Positions 1 to 5,945 of a stretch of 6,880 nucleotides of DNA are shown here, piece after piece. The stretch's first letter is position 1, and every line of letters begins with the position of its first letter. The DNA is from an uncultured Verrucomicrobiota bacterium (lineage in GTDB: Bacteria; Verrucomicrobiota; Verrucomicrobiia; Chthoniobacterales; SZAS-18). A model generated the notes under the pieces. That model saw nothing but the letters and a program-made list of their open reading frames with translations, had not been told where the DNA came from and searched no databases. The position numbers and the translations under genes are program-made. Where the stretch lies: contig CALMVM010000240.1 of assembly GCA_937873255.1 (NCBI GenBank), forward strand, positions 10,949 to 17,828, read 5' to 3'.

Positions 1-800
1 AGATTTTCCCGGTGCATGTCCACTCCCCGCGAGAGATAGATCAAGGCGAGCAGCGCACCTGCCCGCCAATAGAAAGCGCGAAGGCCCGCCAGTTCGTTAC
101 ACGGTTGTGGCACCACATTTTCCATCCACCCGTATTCCCCTCGATCCCAGCACTGCGCGCTCTTAAAATCGTATAGGGGCTCATTCTCATTTAACTGTTC
201 GAGGAGAACAGCGAAATGAGCTTCCGGTGCTAACGAGCGCGGCTTGTAGATCAAGCTGTCAAAATCCGGGAAGTCGATCCGCACGACACAACGTCCGCCC
301 CGGTGTGGGTCCGACAAACCGACCTGCAATTTATCGATTGGGCAGGCGAACGCTCGGCATTTGAGGCGGCTGGGTAGTCCAGGAAGATCGCGATCAAGAC
401 GCTCAAGAAATTCACGGACCGTGCCGACCCAATTTGTCACCAGGGTTCTGCATATTCGCGCAAGTTCAGGGAACTCATTGAGAATCTTGTCCAAACGCTT
501 CGTCGGATCGTCCCCGATGAATTTTTGGTAAGCAGCGTCTCCTTCTGATCGTTGGTTGCTCGGCGCGCCGGAGAATGCAGAGCGGAACGAGCGAAAGATT
601 TGGAATTGCTGGTCGACCACTTTTTTCCCCGCCGAGTTTAGCCGCTTGAGCAGGTACGCCTCCCAACTCTCGTGCGCTTTGACGGTCAATAAACCGTGGA
701 GCTTGGGGGCAGTCTGCTGTCGGAGTTGTTCCCTGGCATCAAGAACACATGGAGAAAAAAGCCTGTCGAATGACGGCGATTGCTTGGCCCCTGCGAGCAA
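1..800 (-). CDS. lanM: Type-2 lanthipeptide synthetase LanM, dehydratase domain (partial, C-terminus off the left edge)
   Basis: Class II lanthipeptide synthetases phosphorylate and eliminate Ser/Thr of a precursor peptide and then cyclise with Cys. Only the dehydratase (DUF4135) part is visible. In order on the minus strand I read: an N-terminal helical part, SPSFDRLFSPCVLDAREQL (from about 779); SDPHRGGR (314-291), the D-x-H-x-GR motif; YKPRSL (248-231), the catalytic Lys motif; RGEYGWME (143-120); and FYWRAGALLALIYL followed by DMHREN (20-3), the D-x-H-x-EN motif. All fit the known LanM pattern. The LanC-like cyclase half would lie outside the window. The frame is open from the stop at 855-857, but it has no ATG; the first usable codon is TTG at 800-798 with no clear ribosome site. 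Many LanM proteins carry about 20 to 100 more residues before this point, so it is either a short form or truncated at the 5' end. The family call is firm; the start is not. Confidence 0.85.
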   Translation of the reverse strand, partial: MLAGAKQSPSFDRLFSPCVLDAREQLRQQTAPKLHGLLTVKAHESWEAYLLKRLNSAGKKVVDQQFQIFRSFRSAFSGAPSNQRSEGDAAYQKFIGDDPTKRLDKILNEFPELARICRTLVTNWVGTVREFLERLDRDLPGLPSRLKCRAFACPIDKLQVGLSDPHRGGRCVVRIDFPDFDSLIYKPRSLAPEAHFAVLLEQLNENEPLYDFKSAQCWDRGEYGWMENVVPQPCNELAGLRAFYWRAGALLALIYLSRGVDMHREN

Positions 801-854
801 TGTGTTCTTTTGGATGGGTCGGCAGCCAAAGCATGCTGCATGGCGACCGAAATT

Positions 855-1253
855 TTACTTCCCAGCCGTCCGCTTCTTGTAGACCGAGCCGGGCGGGCGG
901 CCACGCTTCGGCTTGACGCGGTCTGCACCAGATTCCTCGGCGGCAAGGTAAACAGCGTCGTTGGGCAGCTTCCTGGCGTGAGTCTTGGCCAGTTCCCGCA
1001 CGAATGGCGAACGGCTGCTCAAGTACTTGAGGGTCAAGAGTTCTTCCTTGAGTTCGCTGACTGCTCCGGCGCGCATGTACTTGTCGTCCACCAGCCATTT
1101 GGCCAAGCGTTCGATGAGCTTTTCGCTGGCCTGGCGCTGGCCGTTCTCGATCTTGATCCAGCCTGGCGCGGACACGAAGCCCTGCGCGCCGAAGGCCTCC
1201 TGCGAAAGACCGAATTCTCTGCGTAAGTCTTTCAGGCGGCTTGCGAGATCCAT
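855..1253 (-). CDS. XRE-family helix-turn-helix regulator with AT-hook-like tail
   Basis: Predicted cytoplasmic DNA-binding protein of 132 residues. Residues about 5-55 form a Cro/C1-type helix-turn-helix: RLKDLRREFGLSQEAF, then a recognition-helix segment and KIENGQRQ, the usual end of the fold. Residues 60-110 look helical and have no known domain. The last 20 residues are strongly basic and contain KRGRPPG (116-122), which resembles an AT-hook that grips the minor groove. I chose ATG at 1253-1251; an in-frame TTG at 1292 would add 13 residues but overlaps the likely promoter. No strong ribosome site is visible. The gene ends 54 bases before the first possible LanM start, in the same frame, so it could be co-transcribed with LanM and regulate it (inference). 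It could also be an unrelated regulator or an antitoxin-like protein that landed next to LanM. Confidence 0.8.
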   Translation of the reverse strand: MDLASRLKDLRREFGLSQEAFGAQGFVSAPGWIKIENGQRQASEKLIERLAKWLVDDKYMRAGAVSELKEELLTLKYLSSRSPFVRELAKTHARKLPNDAVYLAAEESGADRVKPKRGRPPGSVYKKRTAGK

Positions 1254-1290
1254 GAGAAAACAAAGTTGCAGATTTTCTTCAGACGGCAAC

Positions 1291-1320
1291 AAAATACCCT
1301 GCTATGGAAGCGGCAATCAA
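1291..1320 (-). promoter_or_regulatory. Candidate sigma-70 promoter of the XRE gene
   Basis: On the minus strand TTGATT (1320-1315) lies 18 bases before TATTTT (1296-1291). Each hexamer matches the consensus at four of six positions. Transcription would start near 1285, about 32 bases before the ATG at 1253, a normal distance that supports this ATG over the upstream TTG. Prediction from motif only. Confidence 0.3.
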
Positions 1321-1607
1321 GCACCGTTTATAAGTCTCAGCAGGTAACCGCTTTGTAGCTGCCGGGAGCATCGATACTGGCGCATCTGGTGGTCGTTGGT
1401 TATCTTGCTCGTGGTCAACGTGTACAAATTGGTCAGATTGCCCCGTATATTTGGACCCGTCCCCCAAGTACATGCCGAACCGAATTTTACGCTCGCGTCA
1501 ATTCGGTATGGATGCCCTCGATTCGCTTGCGAAGACTGTCCCTCTTAAGAACGGCAGTTCATCAGGCGTTGAGCCCCGGGCGACCCCCTTCTCCGGTTCA
1601 GGATCGT

Positions 1608-1742
1608 ATGGGTGAGAACACGCGCAGCCACATCTACCATTTGCCCGGCTACCGATGGTACGGCACAACAATCTAAGGCAAGCACTCGAACGAGCGGAAT
1701 GCGCTGGCGGAGGGCGACTGATCAGCGCATGAGCTGTGCCCG
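1608..1742 (+). pseudogene. Decayed nuclease-type C-terminal module (IYHLPG remnant)
   Basis: One frame reads GENTRSHIYHLPGYRWYG, then an in-frame TAA (1674), then HSNERNALAEGD, an in-frame TGA (1719), then SAHELCP. The pattern follows a C-terminal module found on many thermonuclease-like and plasmid or phage proteins: GN..S.IYH.PGC..Y, an N-R pair, E-A..AGYR.A..CP. The alignable blocks keep order and spacing in one frame, interrupted only by the two stops. The usual Cys of PGC is Tyr here. No nuclease core is recognisable upstream in the same frame. The family link is from remembered motifs, so it is moderate at best; a chance match is possible. Confidence 0.35.
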
Positions 1743-2426
1743 CAAATTTCGGCAACGACGTGTTGAAGTGATCGCCCACTTTGGCTTGAATCCTCGCCAG
1801 CGGCACATTGGCCACGCCGACCAATACTGCCGATATGAGATGGTGCTGGCCCTCGTGGCGTAAAGGGCAGCCTCAGCGCCGCGAAAGCTTCCGAGCGAGT
1901 TACAGAATAACAAAAAAACATTGAGATGGTGGCGGCGTGAGATCGTGAGAGGTGTGATGGTGTGATAGGTTTGATTCATGAAGAGTGATTTGCGGCATCG
2001 TCTGGACTGCCAACTTCGGATTGCGCTGGCAAGCTCATCGTCGCATGCGAACAGTCAGTGGGTTCCGGCATCAAAGCGAATGCGGGCGGCGTTAGATCAG
2101 TATTACGCGAATCGCAACCTATACTGGCTGAAATGGTTCCTAGAACAAAAAAAGAAGAGTCGCGAGGGCTGAAGGAATTCGCCATTCGGTGGAGCCAGCG
2201 GCACAATGCGGCTCATCTCGGCTGTTGAGCGACACAATGATCTGAACCCGGCGATATAATTTATCAAAGTATTAATTTTTGAGCGAGCGCGGCTGCAAAG
2301 ACACCTCATGCTCGGAAAATTATCTTGGCGTTGATGGTAGTCCATGTAATTAACTGAACAAATTTGAACAAACTGTTCAACGCATGAACGCCGCTTTTCT
2401 TCCGCTGGTTCTAATAATCACAGGAA
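1743..2426. other. Gene-poor stretch with no recognisable coding sequence
   Basis: Neither strand shows a frame I recognise. A 64-codon plus-strand frame at 1978-2172 starts with ATG, has no good ribosome site and resembles nothing known to me. A perfect tandem copy of GGTGTGAT lies at 1951-1966. The stretch 2250-2365 is AT-rich and includes GATATAAT at about 2250-2260 without a matching -35 box. It looks like eroded DNA between former mobile elements. The shorter stretch 1321-1607 likewise has no gene I can support. Confidence 0.5.
2355..2380. repeat. Perfect 7-bp inverted repeat with an extra half-site
   Basis: TTGAACA-AAC-TGTTCAA (2364-2380) is a perfect inverted repeat with a 3-base spacer. 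Another copy of the half-site TGAACA lies at 2355-2360, exactly 10 bases (one helical turn) before the TGAACA at 2365. This arrangement suits a dimeric repressor with cooperative binding. It could also belong to the end of the lost transposon whose transposase tail ends at 2427. No adjacent intact gene needs an operator here, so its role is unknown. Confidence 0.4.
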
Positions 2427-2590
2427 TTACGCACTATGAGGGTGTTTGACTATTCTTTTGATGAAGGTGGTCAGAGCTTGGTCGGCGAAGTGGCGTTTGA
2501 ATTGATACCAGGAGTCGATCCGGCCGGTGAAGCGGCGTTGTTTCAGTTTAAGGAACGCCCGCAGCAAGCAAAAGACGTGGTTGCAGATCG
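2427..2590 (-). pseudogene. Transposase C-terminal remnant (DDE type)
   Basis: About 53 residues in one minus frame, starting near ICNHVFCLLRAFLKL, continuing with RIDSWYQFKRHFADQAL and ending HPHSA at the TAA (2429-2427). Transposases of IS4/IS701-like groups often end with a segment of this kind: NHV-hydrophobic-AF-L-LE, then SWY..K, then a short tail ending in A. I recognise the pattern but cannot name the exact IS family. The catalytic part is missing, replaced directly upstream by ParB-like coding sequence in another frame, so this is the end of an element that inserted into or recombined with the parB-like gene and then lost its body. Confidence 0.5.
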
Positions 2591-3002
2591 CCCCTTTCCA
2601 AACTCCTTGAGCGCGATCTCGACGGCCCGACGCTTGTCGGCGTTGGTCCGGCGCAGTCCATGGTCGAGGTTGGCACCGAGGGCACATCGGATCGCCTCCT
2701 GCCGCCCACCCTGCTTGACCTTGGCGGTGATCGTTTCCAATCCAGCCAGTCGGGCCGCCGCCAACCGGTGGAAGCCGTCGGCCAGCCAAAGACGTTCCCC
2801 GTCACGGTAGACGACCACGGCGGGAAAGGTTGTCGCCCGCCTTCATTCGGTCGGCGTAGTCTTCGACCGCCTCGTCGTCCATCCGGGCACGCACCTGAAT
2901 GCCTGGGTCGGCGTGGATGTTGCCACCGGGGAACTGTTTCGTTTTCTCTAGCGGCAGTTCGGACTGCGAGGCCTCAATCCAACCGCTACGCTGTGGAGGC
3001 AT
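2591..3002 (-). pseudogene. ParB/Srx-superfamily protein, broken (frameshift and 3' truncation)
   Basis: ParB N-terminal-domain protein of the small plasmid/phage type, which normally pairs this domain with a C-terminal HTH. Visible in order: MPPQRSGWIEAS (start 3002), DPGIQVRARMDDEAVEDYA, then after a frame change VVVYRDGERLWLADGFHRL, LAGLETITAKVKQGGRQEA and GANLDHGLRRTNADKRRAV up to about 2591. ADGFHR corresponds to the nucleotide-binding/catalytic loop of the superfamily. The frames join if one C is removed from CAACCTTTCCC (minus strand, near 2828), restoring GDNFPAVVVY. The usual following part (W-S-D-R-E-I-A and an HTH) is absent; the frame runs into transposase-derived sequence. The ATG lies against the left TA of the IS630 element, so its promoter has been separated. 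Almost surely non-functional. Confidence 0.75.
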
Positions 3003-3003
3003 A

Positions 3004-3037
3004 TACCACTTCTCAGGATAGTTGAGCCGTGCTAGGG
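3004..3037 (+). repeat. Left terminal inverted repeat of the IS630 element
   Basis: Begins TACCACTTCTCAGGAT directly after TA at 3002-3003. It matches the reverse complement of the right end at about 26 of 34 positions, with an unbroken 11-base core CTTCTCAGGAT at 3009-3019. Confidence 0.75.
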
Positions 3038-3043
3038 TGGGTG

Positions 3044-3999
3044 ATGGCACGAGCATATCCGGTGGCGTTGCGCGAGCGGGTAGTGGCGGCGGTGGTCGCG
3101 GCCGGCCGGCCGCAGGCAGAAGCCGCCGCGCTTTTCGGCGTGGCATTGGCGAGCCTCAAGCGTTGGCTGACCCTCTGGCGGGCAGGCGAAAGCGTGGCCG
3201 CCAAGAGCTCCCGGCCCGGGCCGGCAGGCCTTTTTACGAACGCGGCCACGCTCGCCGCGCTGCAAGCGCAGGTGGCCGCCACGCCCGACGACCGGCTCGA
3301 CGACCACTGCCGCGCCTGGCAAAAAGCCACCGGCGTGCGCGTGAGCCGCGCAACGATGGGCCGGGCGATTGCGCGGCTGGTGTGGACACACAAAAAAAGC
3401 GGCTCTTGAGCGCCGAGCGCGACGAGACTGAGCGCGCGGCTTGGCGAGCAGAAAACGTGGGCCTGGACCCAGCGCAGATCGTCAGCGTGGACGAGAGCGG
3501 CAGCCACCCGGCCATGTGTCTGCGCTACGGGCGCGCCCCGCGTGGAAAGCGCGCCGAGGCCCATGTGCCGCGCAACCGGGGAGCGAACACGACGATCCTG
3601 GCCGCGCTGACCCCAGCAGGCCTGCTCGCGCCGATGGTGGTCGAAGGCGGCACGACCATCGAGGTGTTTTTGACCTTCCTGGAGCACTGCCTTTGCCCGG
3701 CGTTGCGTCCGGGCCAGACCGTGCTGCTCGACAACCTGCGCGTGCACAAAAACGCCCTCGTCACCGAGCGGATCGAGGCCACCGGCGCGCGCGTGCTCTT
3801 TTTGCCGCGCTACAGCCCGGACTTCCAGCCCATCGAAGGCGTCTTCTCCAAGCTCAAGGCGTTTTTACGCCGCGCGGCGGCACGCACCCAAGACGCGCTC
3901 GAAGCCGCCATCGCCGCGGGCCTGGCCACCATTACGCCGCAGGACGCCTGCGGCTGGTTCACCCACTGCGGCTACCCCATCAGGGCCCAATCATCCTGA
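3044..3999 (+). CDS. IS630-family transposase, two frames joined by -1 frameshift
   Basis: DDE transposase that cuts and joins the IS ends. The first frame (ATG 3044 to TGA 3409) gives an N-terminal helix-turn-helix: LRERVVAAVVAAGRPQAEAA, then ALASLKRWLTLWRAG, then the linker to VWTHKK. The second frame (-1 relative to the first) continues KRLLSAERDETERAAW and holds the catalytic domain: VSVDES (D at 3490), VLLDN..VHK (D at 3730), YSPDFQPIEGVFSKLK (E at 3835). Joined at the seven A (3392-3398) the product is 318 residues with D150, D230 and E265; the 35-residue D-E spacing is normal for the family. Both halves are free of other lesions, which favours programmed slippage over decay. A G-rich AGGGTGGGTG lies just before the ATG. 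The family call is firm; activity is not proven. Confidence 0.85.
3392..3398 (+). promoter_or_regulatory. Run of seven A, likely slippage site for the transposase
   Basis: CAC AAA AAA AGC in the first frame. A -1 slip by the ribosome on the two Lys codons, or one extra A added by RNA polymerase, leads directly into the catalytic frame. It sits exactly at the linker between DNA-binding and catalytic halves, and the first frame stops 11 bases later. The heptamer C AAA AAA lacks the ideal leading A, so transcriptional slippage is at least as likely. Confidence 0.5.
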
Positions 4000-4008
4000 G
4001 AAGCGGTG
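3975..4008 (-). repeat. Right terminal inverted repeat of the IS630 element
   Basis: Its reverse complement begins CACCGCTTCTCAGGAT after the TA at 4009-4010. It overlaps the final codons and stop of the transposase (TGA 3997-3999). Confidence 0.75.
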
Positions 4009-4010
4009 TA

Positions 4011-4208
4011 GGAAAGGAAATTGCATATATGGAGGTGACGGTTTGACACGGGCCGTCCATCGGCTCATGCGGTGATGGCAAAACGGAGTTGCCCGTTGAT
4101 GGGGGCCACTCTGCGCTTGTTGCCGGTGATGACTCCGCCGAGATGATGTTCTCGGCGGCCTGTGCGTGCCTTGCAGGATTTCCCCGCAGGCATCGTCTTG
4201 TTCTGACA
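4011..4208. other. Stretch without a supported gene between the IS and the tRNA-like end
   Basis: Several frames on both strands stay open across this stretch because it is GC-rich, and none shows a motif I know. The best small candidate is a 43-codon minus frame from ATG 4193 (MPAGKSCKARTGRREHHL...) ending in TGA near 4063, basic and without a ribosome site. With the IS removed, one minus frame runs from this stretch through the TA into the parB-like start, so the original parB-like gene could have begun further upstream. A compact palindrome CCGCCGAGATGATGTTCTCGGCGG lies around 4135-4160. Confidence 0.35.
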
Positions 4209-4261
4209 TGGTGCCGCGTCCGGGATTCGAACCCGGACTATCGAAGCCGTTGAGCTTCGGC
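4209..4261 (-). ncRNA. tRNA 3' half with encoded CCA, 5' half not recognisable
   Basis: On the minus strand a perfect T arm, CCGGG-TTCGAAT-CCCGG (4236-4220), is followed by ACGCGGC-A-CCA (4219-4209), the 3' acceptor strand, discriminator A and encoded CCA. Upstream, CGAAG and CTTCG (4260-4242) could form an anticodon-type stem, but the loop is eight bases instead of seven. Further upstream GCCACGT (4301-4295) could pair with the acceptor strand except for one A-C mismatch, giving 93 bases in total, yet no D arm with its GG loop can be drawn; a CGGCTG/CAGCCG hairpin stands in its place. I read this as a tRNA 3' end left by integration of a mobile element, or a decayed tRNA. Amino-acid identity cannot be assigned. 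Confidence 0.5.
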
Positions 4262-4348
4262 AAGACCAATTTTCGGCTGGGTTCAGCCGGCTTTACGTGG
4301 CAAGTGGGAGCCTATCCGCATTATCCTTTTTCGCAAACGTCCAAGTGA

Positions 4349-4363
4349 TTCTCGCTCCGAGAA
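4349..4363. repeat. Short perfect hairpin downstream of the VKOR gene
   Basis: TTCTCG-CTC-CGAGAA has a 6-base stem and 3-base loop, about 80 bases after the VKOR stop. There is no T-run on the minus-strand downstream side, so it is not a standard terminator; it may still end or stabilise the transcript. Confidence 0.25.
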
Positions 4364-4441
4364 AAGACGATCCGGTCATTCATGTAGCAACCCCAAAGCT
4401 GTAGGCGGTTACGCGAGCCTCGTTCGACCATTTGGTCAAGC

Positions 4442-5662
4442 CTATGGTTTCTCCAAAGCTTGATCCAGTTGCTGGGGCGAACCAAGACGGCCGGAGAGCA
4501 CCGCATGTGGCAGCAGCAGCTTGGGGATTTCTCCGGCATCCAGCGCTTGGTAGATTTTGCCCGCACGATGCAACGCTTGGTCCAGCGCCGGAGCCTCCAA
4601 GGCTCGCCGGAGAGTCTCGGCACCCACGATCAATTCGGCCTGCCGACGCGCCTCGTCGATGGGCGGGGGTTCCAAGCTACTTCCGGCCATCAGCCACGCG
4701 TCATAGGCGACGAACTTCTCCGGGGCCGCCTTCCACACCGCCAAGGCGTAGCGCGCGTACAAACAGGCGTTGACATGCTCTGGGCGCAGCCGCTCCACCG
4801 CCGGGTTGCAGGCGGGGTCCAGGGGGGTGGGCACCAGCACGAGGGCGCACCCGGGACCGTGGCGGCCTACCGTAGCGGTCAGCAGCGCATGGCTGGTCCT
4901 GCACGCCTCGCAGGTGTAGTCAAAGAGCACAGCCACGACGCGCGTGGGCGCGGACGAACCCGCTAGTACCGGGTAAGCCGCCGCGTCCAGATGCACCCGG
5001 CCATCGGCCAGCACGAGGTCGCTGTCGGGCAGAGCCAGGGAGCGAACACTGGCGGGCAAGGTGGCGGGGTTAGTCGGGGCAGGGGCAGATAGCGTGAAAG
5101 AAGGCAGCACGAACTGTCCGCCCACCAGCAGCGCCAGTACACCGGTGGCCACCGCCAGAGGCAAACGCCACCACGAGCGTCCCCCTGCCGGAAGGTTCCC
5201 AGATGCCAGACGCAAGATCAGCAGACTGCCCAGGCTGGCACAAAGGTGTGTGGCCAGACAAAAAGGACAAAACCGTCTCAACACGAAAGCTTGCACCGCC
5301 GCAAACCACCCCGCTGCCCCTAACGCAACGAGGCTGAGCGCCGATAATCCTACCCACACCGCCTGCTCGCGGCGGAAGTGCCGGGCGGCACGCAACGGCG
5401 CGAGCGCGCACAGTGCGCCCAGCACCGTGAGGTAAAGCACCACTGCGGGCAAGACGACCGGCACGGGCCCCCAGTAAGCCCAATGCGTGTTGGTGACCGT
5501 CCCGCAATCCACCGCGCCGCCGCAACCGACAACCGGCGGCCGACCCGCCAGCGTGTGCCATGCGAGCAAGGAGGCCAAACCCAACGCCGCCGCAAAGCAC
5601 AGGGTCGCCGCGCCGAGGGCCCAGTTGGATGGCCGTGGCGCAGAAAGAGGCCGTCCGTTCAT
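4442..5662 (-). CDS. Vitamin K epoxide reductase (VKOR)-thioredoxin fusion, membrane thiol oxidase
   Basis: Membrane enzyme of 406 residues that passes electrons from substrate thiols to quinone, forming disulfides outside the cytoplasm (DsbA/DsbB-like role). Residues 13-35: first membrane helix. C47 and C53 (GCGGAVDC) form the loop pair, followed by WAYWGPVPVVLPAVVLY and the second helix. Residues 102-127 and 135-152: further helices, with the quinone-side active site FCPFC (C132, C135). Residues 167-188: last helix. From about 205 a thioredoxin-like domain with CEAC (C251, C254), PLDPACNP, HVNAC and a likely cis-Pro in EIP (P380). The conserved Ser six residues after the second loop Cys is Thr59. 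I chose ATG 5662; the frame stays open to 5953, but an upstream ATG (5824) abuts a TATAAT box. Intact, divergent from the next gene. Family firm, substrate unknown. Confidence 0.9.
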   Translation of the reverse strand: MNGRPLSAPRPSNWALGAATLCFAAALGLASLLAWHTLAGRPPVVGCGGAVDCGTVTNTHWAYWGPVPVVLPAVVLYLTVLGALCALAPLRAARHFRREQAVWVGLSALSLVALGAAGWFAAVQAFVLRRFCPFCLATHLCASLGSLLILRLASGNLPAGGRSWWRLPLAVATGVLALLVGGQFVLPSFTLSAPAPTNPATLPASVRSLALPDSDLVLADGRVHLDAAAYPVLAGSSAPTRVVAVLFDYTCEACRTSHALLTATVGRHGPGCALVLVPTPLDPACNPAVERLRPEHVNACLYARYALAVWKAAPEKFVAYDAWLMAGSSLEPPPIDEARRQAELIVGAETLRRALEAPALDQALHRAGKIYQALDAGEIPKLLLPHAVLSGRLGSPQQLDQALEKP

Positions 5663-5710
5663 GACCTGCTCTAAGCTCGCCACGGCTCGCCGGCAAGGGG
5701 CGGTCTGTAA

Positions 5711-5730
5711 CCGTTGCCATCCTGCAACGG
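5711..5730 (-). promoter_or_regulatory. Perfect hairpin in the VKOR leader
   Basis: CCGTTGC and GCAACGG form a 7-base stem around a 6-base loop, about 50-70 bases before the VKOR ATG. It would lie within the leader RNA if transcription starts near 5818, or serve as an operator. No function can be assigned from sequence. Confidence 0.35.
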
Positions 5731-5824
5731 AGCGACCAAAGCGATGGTCCTGCCAGCGAAAGATCCGCGACGATTCCGAAAGGTCCAGAACAAAAAATCT
5801 CGCACCAGGATTTTTGCGTAACAT

Positions 5825-5830
5825 ATTATA
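5825..5830 (-). promoter_or_regulatory. Candidate -10 box for the VKOR gene
   Basis: A perfect TATAAT on the minus strand in an AT-rich island (5820-5850). No good -35 box is found at 16-18 bases upstream, so an activator or alternative sigma factor may be needed. Transcription would begin near 5818, giving a leader of about 155 bases. Confidence 0.35.
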
Positions 5831-5835
5831 GCGAA

Positions 5836-5847
5836 TATACTTGTATA
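5836..5847. repeat. Inverted repeat TATAC-TT-GTATA in the divergent control region
   Basis: Five-base perfect arms around two bases, about where a -35 region for the TATAAT at 5830-5825 would begin. It could be a regulator site shared by the two divergent genes (inference). Confidence 0.25.
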
Positions 5848-5945
5848 AACTTTTCGTCCAGGAACAGGCTTGACCTCCCCAAGATTTATCTTCCTCTTTT
5901 GGGGTACAACTGCTGATATAGATCGATTGCTGCGACACGGCCCGT

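Larger units (their letters stand above)
3004..4008 (+). mobile_element. IS630-family insertion sequence, about 1005 bp
   Basis: A complete element: one transposase gene in two frames, flanked by imperfect inverted repeats, with TA at 3002-3003 and 4009-4010 as the expected IS630/Tc1-mariner target duplication. The ends share ACC-n-CTTCTCAGGAT exactly, and about 26 of 34 positions match overall. The right repeat overlaps the last codons of the transposase. No passenger gene is present. The element is GC-richer than the gene-poor DNA to its left, in keeping with recent arrival. The target TA is the one that forms the start of ATG of the parB-like gene on the minus strand; duplication of TA left that ATG intact but separated it from upstream DNA. 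Confidence 0.85.

Noticed and set aside
739..1263. Long minus-strand frame of 174 codons overlapping the XRE gene and the LanM start
   Set aside because: It is the shadow of the XRE gene in another frame; its residues are rich in Arg, Pro and Gly and match no fold, and the XRE frame carries a clear HTH.
1978..2172. 64-codon plus-strand frame beginning with ATG
   Set aside because: No ribosome site, no recognised motif and no neighbour that supports it; it lies in a gene-poor, eroded stretch.
2356..2377. LexA/SOS box reading of the GAAC/GTTC repeats
   Set aside because: Spacings do not fit known boxes: GAAC-N6-GAAC instead of N7, and GAAC-N5-GTTC instead of N4; no SOS gene follows.
1293..2426. 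A lanthipeptide precursor gene upstream of LanM
   Set aside because: No short frame on either strand shows a leader with a GG/GA cleavage site followed by a Cys/Ser/Thr-rich core.
3022..3390. Plus-strand frame starting TTG 3022 as a single long transposase of 325 residues
   Set aside because: Its first 120 residues are Gly/Arg/Ala-rich shadow sequence, while the HTH of the family lies in the other frame; only the part after the A run is genuine.
4209..4301. A complete functional class II tRNA of 90 bases plus CCA
   Set aside because: Length fits, but no D arm or seven-base anticodon loop can be drawn and the acceptor has an A-C mismatch.
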